Part shown: in pieces, positions 1-5,981 of the stretch
Layout of the letters: every line of letters begins with the position of its first letter
Numbering within the stretch: the first letter of the stretch is position 1
DNA from: Pseudomonadota bacterium
GTDB lineage: Bacteria > Pseudomonadota > Gammaproteobacteria > SZUA-229
Assembly: GCA_030836935.1 (NCBI GenBank)
Contig: JAUPMA010000167.1
Location: 1 to 8,073 of the forward strand
Length of the DNA: 8,073 nucleotides
Direction of reading: 5' to 3'
The notes under the pieces: generated by a model
Told to the model about the DNA's origin: nothing
Seen by the model: only the letters and a program-made list of their open reading frames with translations
Database searches by the model: none
Position numbers and translations under genes: made by a program

Positions 1-1711
1 GTTGCCGGCGAGGATTATCCGGGCAGGTATCCAGATGCAGATATTTGTCCAGGGTACGGGTGGTCGGAGTGGATTTGTCGATATACACCGGCCAGATCCG
101 GCTGGCCTCCGCCAGATCCAGCTTGCTCTTGCCCAGGTCATGCTGCCAGCAGGCCAGCGCCGCGCACATAACGCTCACAGCCTGTTCGCGCAACCGGTTT
201 TTTTCATTTTCCGGCGCCGCTGCCTGCATCTGCTCCAGACTGGCCAGACCCTTGACCAGACCCGGATTATTTTTGGCGATTTCCAGCAGGCTGTTCAGTG
301 ACTCCTCGATGGCATTGATACGCTGGTCACTCTGCTCAACCGCTGGTGCCGCCGGATTGGCCACCGGCGCCAGCACCACGGCATAACCCTGCCCGTCCAT
401 GACCGCCAACGGATTGACTACGGCGGTACGTTCAAACGCAGATCCATCCTTGCGCAGGCAATTCACCCGCACATGCAACGGCCCCTGGTCGGCGTCACGG
501 GAATGCACGCCCTCACGCATCCTCTGCACACTCTCCGGTGAAAACAGATCACCGGCATCCAGATCACTCATCTCAGCCTGCGCATATCCAAACAGGGTAC
601 TGGCGCCCTTGTTGAAATAAACCGCTTCGTTGTCATTGCCAAAACACAGGATCGCACTCTCATCCAGATTGAGCAGATGTTCCAGATCGCCGGTGCGTTT
701 TTTTATCTGGTTGGCCATGATCGCAAATGCATCCGCCAGCACCGAAAACTCTTGCAGGCCCTTTCTGTTCACCGCCAGATCAAGCTTGCCATCCGCCACC
801 TGTTTCATGTCCGCCACCATGCGCCCAAGTGGCGCAAACAGAAACCGGCTGAACAACCATAATGCAAACAGCAACGTACTCAGCGCCAGCAACAGGAAAC
901 CACCGGTGGTGACCGATTGCGTACGCTGCATGGCGGCATTCAGCTTGTCGACATTTTCATAACCGACAATGCGAAAGGCCGGCTGGCCATCCGATGCCGG
1001 CATGATGTATTCAACGGGCAGATGACCTTCAATATTCTCCGGAGGATTAATATTGATCTCGGTGCCTGACATCAAAAAAACCCGCACTGATGTCCGGGTG
1101 ATTTTTCCGGTATCCGGCAGATTGAAAATCGGATTGATCACCACTTCAAGATAACCGCGAAGATGCAGGCCACCGATTGGTACCAGCGTTGAATTCAGCG
1201 GGCCGGCTGGCGACAGCCACAACACATCCACCGCTTTCAGCCGTTCCGCTCCGCGACGATGCTCAACCATTTTGCGCAAATATTCCGGCATGGTTGCCGG
1301 CAACCCCTGCATGCCCTCGCGGCTCTCGGCCAGTAATTGAAAATCAACGTTGTAAATTCTGAGTTTTTCCAGATTGATCGCAGAAAATCCGACAAACCCG
1401 TTAATGAACGGATCATCCAGAAGATGCTCCAGCCTGTCCCTGCCGCCGGCCCCGGAAATATTTCTTACTGCCTGAATAATGTCATCGCTCTGACCCAGTT
1501 TTGCACCCAGGTCAAATGTATGCGCGCGCGTAGCCTTGAGCATTTCCTGCGACGCCACTTCCATTACCCGCGACAGGCTGTCCATTTGCGCATCAAACGC
1601 CGCCTGCCTGAAATAACTGCCGGCAAGCAGCGACAACACAATAGCCACCACACCAATCATGCCAAAAACAAGAATGGTAACGGTTTTAATGGATACGGTT
1701 TCTATGCGCAT
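1..1711 (-). CDS. Membrane-bound HAMP-PAS sensor protein with unrecognised C-terminal output module (3' end outside window)
   Basis: The minus strand is open from the ATG at 1711 to the window edge: 570 residues, no stop reached. Seen by residue: TM1 about 10-32; a periplasmic region about 33-266; TM2 about 268-292; a HAMP-like stretch 290-340 (FAPLGRMVADMKQVADGKLD); a PAS-like domain about 345-450 (NLDESAILCFGNDNEAVYFN, then FGY and later RKDGSAFERT); a linker/coiled coil 458-510; and a C-terminal module from about 508 containing CWQHDLGKSKLDLAEASRIW and TRTLDKYL. This is the layout of an inner-membrane receptor that senses a periplasmic signal. No MCP hairpin, GGDEF, EAL or histidine-kinase box is visible, so the output is unknown; I do not recognise the last module. 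The start is chosen because an in-frame TAA (the stop of the upstream rhodanese) lies 48 bases before it; the ribosome site is weak. It is probably co-transcribed with the rhodanese. Confidence 0.85.
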   Translation of the reverse strand, partial: MRIETVSIKTVTILVFGMIGVVAIVLSLLAGSYFRQAAFDAQMDSLSRVMEVASQEMLKATRAHTFDLGAKLGQSDDIIQAVRNISGAGGRDRLEHLLDDPFINGFVGFSAINLEKLRIYNVDFQLLAESREGMQGLPATMPEYLRKMVEHRRGAERLKAVDVLWLSPAGPLNSTLVPIGGLHLRGYLEVVINPIFNLPDTGKITRTSVRVFLMSGTEININPPENIEGHLPVEYIMPASDGQPAFRIVGYENVDKLNAAMQRTQSVTTGGFLLLALSTLLFALWLFSRFLFAPLGRMVADMKQVADGKLDLAVNRKGLQEFSVLADAFAIMANQIKKRTGDLEHLLNLDESAILCFGNDNEAVYFNKGASTLFGYAQAEMSDLDAGDLFSPESVQRMREGVHSRDADQGPLHVRVNCLRKDGSAFERTAVVNPLAVMDGQGYAVVLAPVANPAAPAVEQSDQRINAIEESLNSLLEIAKNNPGLVKGLASLEQMQAAAPENEKNRLREQAVSVMCAALACWQHDLGKSKLDLAEASRIWPVYIDKSTPTTRTLDKYLHLDTCPDNPRRQ

Positions 1712-1759
1712 AATCCGGACCGGACAAGGACAGCTGGAAAAAAACCGGCATTTGAAAAA

Positions 1760-2215
1760 TTATTTTTTCTCATCCGTCACCACTGGCAGGCGTTTTTCCA
1801 TCCATTCATCCCAGCCACCGCGATACCAGTACAGGTTCTGGTAACCCCATGCAGCCGCCTTGGATGCTGCATCGGAACTGCGCTTGCACCGGATTCCGTT
1901 GCAGTAAAAAAGAATTGCCTGATTTTTGTTGGCCGCCACACGGCTCAGGTCTTCCGGTTTCATATCCGTATTGAGAATACTGATTGCGCCTTCAATATGC
2001 CCTTTCAGATATTCTGTTTTTTTTCTGGAATCAATAATCACCAGCCCGGGCCTGGATAAAATCAGTTCAACCACTTCCTCCGCCGTCAGGGTTGTAGCAC
2101 CTGCAATGGTTTCCGGTGCCACCGGCTTGTTTTCGGCAAACAGAATACCGGAATGCGCACCCAGCCATGCAACCAGCAACCCATGCCCCAATTGCCTGTT
2201 TAATCGCACAACCAT
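1760..2215 (-). CDS. Exported single-domain rhodanese-like protein
   Basis: This is a 151-residue protein when started at the ATG at 2215, which follows a good ribosome site (GAAGGTGG, 4 bases upstream). A longer start at 2254 is possible but would put 13 residues before the signal sequence. Seen: an N-terminal signal-like segment (RLNRQLGHGLLVAWLGAHSGILFA) with likely cleavage after residue 27; a rhodanese domain about 42-146 with VIIDSR (59-64), GHIEGAISI (72-80), the active-site loop CNGIRCK with candidate catalytic Cys105, and YRGGWDEW (131-138). Rhodaneses carry sulfur as a cysteine persulfide; a periplasmic one may handle sulfane sulfur or act in sulfur relay (inference). The loop has a second Cys at 110 and is followed by K-R-S rather than the usual R-S/A. 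It lies 48 bases upstream of the sensor gene on the same strand, suggesting an operon. Substrate unknown. Confidence 0.88.
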   Translation of the reverse strand: MVVRLNRQLGHGLLVAWLGAHSGILFAENKPVAPETIAGATTLTAEEVVELILSRPGLVIIDSRKKTEYLKGHIEGAISILNTDMKPEDLSRVAANKNQAILFYCNGIRCKRSSDAASKAAAWGYQNLYWYRGGWDEWMEKRLPVVTDEKK

Positions 2216-2274
2216 AAAACCACCTTCACAAAACCGTGTCGCCAATCTGATCATTCAGATACTGGATATGATGT

Positions 2275-2291
2275 TTCCGGAATGCCCGGAA
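2275..2291. repeat. Small inverted repeat upstream of rhodanese
   Basis: TTCCGG and CCGGAA are separated by 5 bases, a perfect 6-bp stem in the spacer between the outer-membrane gene and the rhodanese gene. No U-tract follows on either strand, so it is more likely an operator-like palindrome or chance than a terminator. Confidence 0.3.
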
Positions 2292-2354
2292 GAATATCTG
2301 ATTCTGCCTGCAACGGTAATACTGGCACCAGCAGAAAAACCGGAATCAAGAACA

Positions 2355-2392
2355 CACGCCTGTATCCCGTTCGAAAACTGTACACAGGCGTG
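2355..2392. repeat. 9-bp inverted repeat after the outer-membrane protein gene
   Basis: CACGCCTGT (2355-2363) and ACAGGCGTG (2384-2392) form a perfect stem with a 20-base loop, 21 bases past the stop of the minus-strand outer-membrane gene. On the minus strand it is followed by a weakly T-rich stretch (TTCTTGATTCC), so it may be a poor or Rho-assisted terminator. The long loop and the lack of a true U-tract keep confidence low. The rest of the 2216-2413 spacer shows no gene or convincing promoter. Confidence 0.4.
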
Positions 2393-2413
2393 CCGCGTAG
2401 AAACATTGATCAG

Positions 2414-3043
2414 CTAAAATTTCAGGCCCGCCATCAGGGTCGGGAAAAACTCGACTTCACCTGTCTGGGTATTTACTGTCACACCCAGTGACGGATAGAT
2501 CGCCACACTGGTACTCCCCTGCAGGTTAATATAAGCGTCGTAGCGGACTTCTGCGGCCGCCAGCACGCTTACGCCATCCTCGGTGTAGGCTCCGTAATTG
2601 ATGGTGTTGTAATACTCATAACCATCCGCAGACCAGGTACTGGCTCCGGCATACCAGCCGATGGCAAACCCCTCATGCTGCGTCGAATTGAGAAAATACT
2701 TGCGACCGTAAATGACAGCAATGGAGGAAACACTCTCCACATAATCGTCTTCCATATCCACCACGCTCTTTACAAAAGCCAGGGAATAATATTCCTGCGA
2801 TGATTTCGATACACCAAAAATGTCCTTGATGTCGGAAGGCCACTCGTAGGCTACACGGAACAAATAACTGCCATCATCCACATCCATCACCGGAACATCA
2901 GGCACGTCATCACTGATACTGTCGGCAATTACATTAGCTGAGAGTACAAAGTGGCCATTCGCCGGAGAAAATGCCTCCGCATTGACCGCCCCCATATAAG
3001 AACACAGCACGCAAAACGACATTAGCAAACACTTGATCTTCAT
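2414..3043 (-). CDS. Putative outer-membrane beta-barrel protein, unrecognised
   Basis: This is a 209-residue protein. A signal peptide is clear: MKIKC, a hydrophobic core LLMSFCVLCSYMGAV, then a VNA-EA cleavage site near residue 22. The mature part has many alternating polar/hydrophobic stretches rich in Tyr, Gly, Val and Ser (such as FAIGWYAGAS, VRYDAYINLQ, VAIYPSLGVTV) and ends in Phe (MAGLKF), as beta-barrel proteins inserted by the BAM machinery usually do. An acidic segment lies at 41-58 (SDDVPDVPVMDVDDG), probably an extracellular loop that could bind cations (inference). Its size suits a small barrel of about 8 strands. It has its own ribosome site (GAGGAAA) and an upstream region with an FNR-like box, so it is likely a single gene. 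I do not recognise a named family; porin, OmpW/OmpA-like or adhesive roles are all possible. Confidence 0.75.
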   Translation of the reverse strand: MKIKCLLMSFCVLCSYMGAVNAEAFSPANGHFVLSANVIADSISDDVPDVPVMDVDDGSYLFRVAYEWPSDIKDIFGVSKSSQEYYSLAFVKSVVDMEDDYVESVSSIAVIYGRKYFLNSTQHEGFAIGWYAGASTWSADGYEYYNTINYGAYTEDGVSVLAAAEVRYDAYINLQGSTSVAIYPSLGVTVNTQTGEVEFFPTLMAGLKF

Positions 3044-3125
3044 TTACATTTCCTCATTTTAATGATGAATAAATTCTCTTGGTCCGGAACACAAATCCTG
3101 CTCCTTGTGAAGCAAGATATAAAGA

Positions 3126-3131
3126 ATCATA
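3126..3131 (-). promoter_or_regulatory. Candidate -10 element of the outer-membrane protein gene
   Basis: On the minus strand TATGAT (5 of 6 to TATAAT) lies about 83 bases upstream of the start at 3043. The only -35-like hexamer, TTGTCA (3152-3157), sits at a poor 20-base spacing and lies inside the FNR-like palindrome. That would fit an activator-dependent promoter. Other AT-rich hexamers nearby (around 3116-3123) are alternatives. Confidence 0.35.
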
Positions 3132-3150
3132 CATATACCCGGCATGGTTA

Positions 3151-3164
3151 TTGACAAACATCAA
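3151..3164. promoter_or_regulatory. FNR/Anr-type binding-site candidate
   Basis: The plus strand reads TTGACAAACATCAA, which on the minus strand is TTGAT-GTTT-GTCAA. It matches the FNR/Anr/Dnr consensus TTGAT-N4-ATCAA at 9 of 10 defined positions. Its centre is about 29 bases upstream of the centre of the candidate -10 of the outer-membrane gene, roughly the position of an activating FNR site near -40. This suggests control by oxygen or nitric oxide (inference). CRP-family members with related sites are an alternative. Confidence 0.4.
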
Positions 3165-3185
3165 CAAAACAATTTGATGAGCCGG

Positions 3186-4967
3186 TTACGCATTCCCGAC
3201 ATTGCGCTGCAACCACAACTCCAGCAACGCCAGATGCCACAACTTGCTGCCCTGCAACCGCGTGTGAAATTTCTCCGGTTGCGCCAATAACTTTTCAACA
3301 TACGCCGATTGAAACAAACCGCGTTGCCGCGCCGTATCATTCAGCAACACATCGCGCATGAATTGTAGAAATTCACCGCGTACATATTTTAATGCAGGCA
3401 CCGGGAAATAACCTTTTGGACGATCAATCACCGCATCCGGTATCAAACCGCGCGCAATTTTTTTCAGCACATATTTGCCGCCATCACGCAATTTCATTTC
3501 CGGCGGCATGCTGGCGGCGAGCTCGACCAGTTGGTGATCGAGAAACGGTACGCGCGCTTCCAGGCCCCAGGCCATGGTCATGTTGTCTACGCGCTTCACC
3601 GGATCGTCCACAATCAAGGTGGTCACATCCATACGCAGCACTTTATCTATGTATTCGTCCGCATCCGCTTCGTTCAACAAACCGCTGACGGTTTGCGATG
3701 TGTAATCATCACCATGAAAACGATCAGCAACCGTTTGCAGATATTCGTCATGATCGCGATCGAAATAACGGCTGGCAAAGCGCATTAAATCACTTTCGTT
3801 TATCGCATTGTGCATTTGCGGAAACCAGAAGTAACCGGCAAAGACCTCATCCGCACCCTGCCCGCTTTGCACCACCTTAATGTGTTTGGAAACCTGCTCG
3901 GCCAGCATGTAAAACGCCACCGCGTCCTGGCCCACCATGGGTTCGGCCATGGCATCAATGGCATCAGGCAAATAAGATATGACTTTATCGTTGCGAATAA
4001 AAAATTTGTGATGTTGCGTGCCGAATCGTTCCACCACCGGATCGGAATATTCAAACTCGCTGCCTTTTTCTTCCGGCTGATCTTCAAAGCCGACGGTGAA
4101 GGTTTGCAAATTGCCGACACCGGCCTCATGCAATAACCCCACCAGCAAACTCGAATCCAGCCCACCGGATAACAACACACCCACCGGTACATCAGCCACG
4201 GTTTTGTGGGTTTCGACTGCCGCTTTCAAACTCTGATGTATGGCATCAATCCATTCCTGTTCGCTGCGTTTTTCTTTTGGCCGCGTAGCATTTAAACGCC
4301 AGTAACGCTGTTCGTGATAACTGCCATCGGTTTTGAAATGCAGCCAGTGCGCGGGGCGCATTTTTTTTACGCCATTTAAAATAGTGTGGGGCGCGGGAAT
4401 GACGGCATGCAAAGTGAGTTGATGATGTAAACCAATCGAACTGATTGACGTATCAATGTCACCCGTGGCGAGCAGAGCCTGCACATTGGATGCAAATAGC
4501 AAACGCTTTTCATTCAAACTGTAATACAAGGGTTTGATACCCATGCGATCACGCGCCATGAACAATTGCTGTTTGCGCATATCCCAGATCACAAATGCAA
4601 ACATGCCGTGCAATTTTTCCACGCAGGCTTCGCCCCATTCGGCATAGGCTTTGATAATAACTTCGGTATCACCGGTGGAAAAAAAATGATAACCCTTGCT
4701 CTGTAACTGCGCGCGCAGGGCCGGGTAATTGTAGATGGTGCCATTGAATACCAGCGCCAGTTGCAGTTGCTGATCCAGCATCGGCTGATGGGCGTGTGCG
4801 GACAAATCGATAATTGACAATCGTCTGTGTCCCAGCGCCACCGGGCCGTCGGAAAAGCTGCCGCCGTGATCCGGCCCGCGCCGCTCCAGTTTTGTCATCA
4901 TACGCTGTGCGCGCGCCAGATCGGGCACCAGGCCATCAAATCGCAACTCACCGCAAATACCGCACAT
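3186..4967 (-). CDS. asnO: N-acetylglutaminylglutamine amidotransferase (asparagine synthase family)
   Basis: This 593-residue protein has the class-II glutamine amidotransferase plus asparagine-synthase layout. Seen: the N-terminal nucleophile Cys2 in MCGICGE, exposed by Met removal, which fixes the start; RRGPD (29-33), FNGTIYN (74-80) and STGDTEV (97-103), which form the glutaminase site; then the ATP-pyrophosphatase loop SGGLDSS (267-273), SGQGADE (368-374), DDPVKRVDNMTMAWGLEARV (454-473) and a C-terminal DRPKGYFPVPALKY (515-528). The last two blocks and the length match my memory of the NAGGN subfamily (589-600 residues; PA3459 in Pseudomonas, asnO in Sinorhizobium) better than AsnB. The role would be amidating N-acetylglutaminylglutamine to make the osmolyte NAGGN. 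The usual partners (the GNAT/ATP-grasp synthetase ngg and an M42 peptidase) are not adjacent: an unrelated membrane protein gene lies downstream and a divergent small ORF upstream. The ribosome site is weak. An ordinary asparagine synthetase is the alternative. Confidence 0.85.
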   Translation of the reverse strand: MCGICGELRFDGLVPDLARAQRMMTKLERRGPDHGGSFSDGPVALGHRRLSIIDLSAHAHQPMLDQQLQLALVFNGTIYNYPALRAQLQSKGYHFFSTGDTEVIIKAYAEWGEACVEKLHGMFAFVIWDMRKQQLFMARDRMGIKPLYYSLNEKRLLFASNVQALLATGDIDTSISSIGLHHQLTLHAVIPAPHTILNGVKKMRPAHWLHFKTDGSYHEQRYWRLNATRPKEKRSEQEWIDAIHQSLKAAVETHKTVADVPVGVLLSGGLDSSLLVGLLHEAGVGNLQTFTVGFEDQPEEKGSEFEYSDPVVERFGTQHHKFFIRNDKVISYLPDAIDAMAEPMVGQDAVAFYMLAEQVSKHIKVVQSGQGADEVFAGYFWFPQMHNAINESDLMRFASRYFDRDHDEYLQTVADRFHGDDYTSQTVSGLLNEADADEYIDKVLRMDVTTLIVDDPVKRVDNMTMAWGLEARVPFLDHQLVELAASMPPEMKLRDGGKYVLKKIARGLIPDAVIDRPKGYFPVPALKYVRGEFLQFMRDVLLNDTARQRGLFQSAYVEKLLAQPEKFHTRLQGSKLWHLALLELWLQRNVGNA

Positions 4968-4995
4968 AAACAGGCATCTCTGGGAAAATCAGTTA

Positions 4996-5004
4996 TGGGA
5001 TAAT
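4996..5004 (+). promoter_or_regulatory. Extended -10 promoter of the small basic ORF
   Basis: TGGGATAAT carries an extended TG motif followed by GATAAT (5 of 6 to TATAAT). No good -35 is found 16-18 bases upstream, as is usual for extended -10 promoters. Transcription would start near 5011, giving a leader of about 18 bases that just holds the GAGGAG ribosome site. Confidence 0.5.
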
Positions 5005-5005
5005 A
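5000..5005 (-). promoter_or_regulatory. Candidate -10 of asnO, overlapping the divergent promoter
   Basis: On the minus strand TATTAT (5 of 6) lies about 33 bases before the asnO start at 4967, giving a leader of about 25 bases. It occupies almost the same bases as the plus-strand -10, so the two promoters would compete. No convincing -35 is visible. Confidence 0.35.
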
Positions 5006-5028
5006 CGCTGCCTATTGAGGAGAACACC

Positions 5029-5193
5029 ATGAGCAGAAACGATGAAAAAACCGGAGCCAGAACGCGCAACCTGATGCACAACCATCCACTGATGCGCAAA
5101 TGTGCCGTACATGAAAAAACCGGCAAAACCAAACGCCGTCACCAAAAGGTAGCCCTGCGTCGCGAATGGCCTGCTCAAACCGCTTTTATCTGA
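5029..5193 (+). CDS. 54-residue basic protein, candidate ArfA-like ribosome-rescue factor made from non-stop mRNA
   Basis: ATG at 5029 follows a strong ribosome site, GAGGAG, at 5017-5022 with 6-base spacing. The predicted peptide is very basic (about 16 Lys/Arg plus 5 His) and has no signal or membrane segment. It begins MSRNDEKTG; its core is HPLMRKCAVHEKTGK (residues 19-33); it ends WPAQTAFI. The core matches E. coli ArfA, as I remember it (PLFRQRVEKNKKGKG), without gaps at P, L, R, K, G and K. ArfA recruits release factor RF2 to ribosomes stalled on broken mRNA when tmRNA fails, and is itself made from a truncated mRNA. Here the last codons and the TGA stop (5191-5193) lie inside a long hairpin, as expected for such control. 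The ArfA KKGKGSY block is only partly kept, so this may be a divergent or a different rescue factor, or an unrelated small protein. That the ORF is a gene is likely; its function is tentative. Confidence 0.65.
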   Translation: MSRNDEKTGARTRNLMHNHPLMRKCAVHEKTGKTKRRHQKVALRREWPAQTAFI

Positions 5194-5214
5194 AAACGGT
5201 TTGAGCAGGCTATT
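5165..5214 (+). promoter_or_regulatory. Long hairpin spanning the 3' end and stop codon of the small ORF
   Basis: GCCTGCTCAAACCG (5169-5182) and CGGTTTGAGCAGGC (5197-5210) pair perfectly over 14 bp. The stem extends outward with A-T, T-A and one G-U pair to about 5165/5214. Beyond a C/A mismatch, TTTT (5184-5187) can pair with AAA and G of the loop side. The TGA stop at 5191-5193 sits in the loop and upper stem. The trailing TATTTGACC is a poor U-tract, so RNase III cleavage, as in E. coli arfA, is at least as likely as intrinsic termination. Either way it closes the transcript; no T-run follows it on the minus strand. Confidence 0.8.
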
Positions 5215-5262
5215 TGACCGCCACCATCGGGCAACCGGAATCGGTGCTGGTGAAATAGCAGC

Positions 5263-5291
5263 TTGAAAAATCAGCACAGCTGCAATATCTT
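5263..5291 (+). promoter_or_regulatory. Promoter candidate for the PuuD-like gene
   Basis: TTGAAA (5263-5268, 4 of 6 to TTGACA) and TATCTT (5286-5291, 4 of 6 to TATAAT) are separated by the ideal 17 bases. They lie 52 bases before the start at 5343 and after the hairpin that closes the preceding gene. A perfect palindrome TTGATCAA lies at 5306-5313, just past the expected start site; I assign it no function. Confidence 0.45.
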
Positions 5292-5342
5292 GATACCCTA
5301 CCAAATTGATCAACTATTCCCCCCAACCCTCAGGAAAATACC

Positions 5343-5954
5343 ATGAACCCATTGAAATCCATTACAGGTACCATCGTCTCCGGTTTTGTACTCGCCATCA
5401 TTATGGCTGTTCTGCTCAACGTCACAGGCGCCGTTCAGCCACTGGCATTCTGGGTCTGGCTGCACGCCATCGCCGGCATCACCTGGATCGGCCTGCTCTA
5501 TTACTTCAACTTTGTCCAGGTTCCGGGCGTAAGCAAGGCATTGGCTGAAAAAGATAGTGGCGGCCCTGGCCCGGCATCCATTAACAAGTACATCGCCCCC
5601 ACTGCACTGCTGTGGTTCCGCTGGGCCGCTGCCGCCACCTGGATTACGGGCGCGCTGGCACTGGAAGCCCTGCATACCGATCCCGGTTCCGGCTTTGTAG
5701 CCGCCTTCACTTTTGCTGATGGCTATCGCACGATCGGCATGGGCGCCTGGCTCGGCACCATCATGCTGTTCAATGTCTGGGTACTGATCTGGCCCAACCA
5801 GAAAAAAATTCTGGGTCTGGATGGCCAGCAACATGCACCTGAAGTCATTGCCAGGGCCAAGACCGTTGCGCTGATGGCTTCACGCACCAACGCCATGCTG
5901 TCCATCCCCATGCTGCTGGGCATGACTGGCCACATGCACGGCCTGATGTCTTAA
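5343..5954 (+). CDS. Stand-alone urate hydroxylase PuuD-type membrane domain protein (Urate_ox_N family)
   Basis: This 203-residue integral inner-membrane protein has about five membrane segments (residues near 8-27, 33-56, 87-107, 130-150 and 183-199). Conserved-looking blocks of the PuuD membrane domain are visible: WLHAIAGITWIGLLYYFNF (39-57), APTALLWFRWAA (85-96), GTIMLFNVWVLIWPNQKKI (138-156) and ASRTNAMLSIPML (179-191), with His41, His197 and His199 as possible heme or metal ligands. In full-length PuuD the membrane domain is fused to a C-terminal cytochrome c domain and oxidises urate. Here there is no CxxCH, so the protein is the membrane half only. No purine genes are nearby, so its substrate is open: an electron-transfer or heme-binding membrane protein is the safest description. 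The start has an AGGAA ribosome site (5332-5336). It has its own promoter candidate and terminator, so it is monocistronic. Confidence 0.8.
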   Translation: MNPLKSITGTIVSGFVLAIIMAVLLNVTGAVQPLAFWVWLHAIAGITWIGLLYYFNFVQVPGVSKALAEKDSGGPGPASINKYIAPTALLWFRWAAAATWITGALALEALHTDPGSGFVAAFTFADGYRTIGMGAWLGTIMLFNVWVLIWPNQKKILGLDGQQHAPEVIARAKTVALMASRTNAMLSIPMLLGMTGHMHGLMS

Positions 5955-5981
5955 TCCATAAAAACTGAAATCCAATAACCG

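Noticed and set aside
1..1711. Sensor as a methyl-accepting chemotaxis protein
   Set aside because: The two-TM plus HAMP layout fits, but a PAS domain and an unrelated module follow where the long MCP coiled hairpin should be.
1337..2059. A 240-codon plus-strand open frame
   Set aside because: It lies antisense to the sensor and rhodanese genes, both of which show domain motifs and the signal-peptide or membrane pattern expected. The plus-strand translation has no recognisable motif or ribosome site.
3159..3179. Hairpin CATCAA...TTGATG as a terminator for asnO
   Set aside because: The stem is only 6 bp and AT-rich, lacks a clean U-tract, and half of it is shared with the FNR-like palindrome; too weak to call.
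3186..4967. Amidotransferase as plain asparagine synthetase asnB
   Set aside because: The family architecture is shared, but the DDPVKRVDNMTMAWGLEARV and RPKGYFPVPALKY blocks fit the NAGGN subfamily better. AsnB remains the fallback.
4993..5313. A 106-codon minus-strand open frame between asnO and the PuuD-like gene
   Set aside because: It runs across the hairpin and antisense to the small basic ORF, which has the better ribosome site and promoter. It has no motif of its own.
5310..5834. A 174-codon minus-strand open frame
   Set aside because: It is antisense to the PuuD-like gene, whose family motifs are clear; the antisense translation is low-complexity with no domain.
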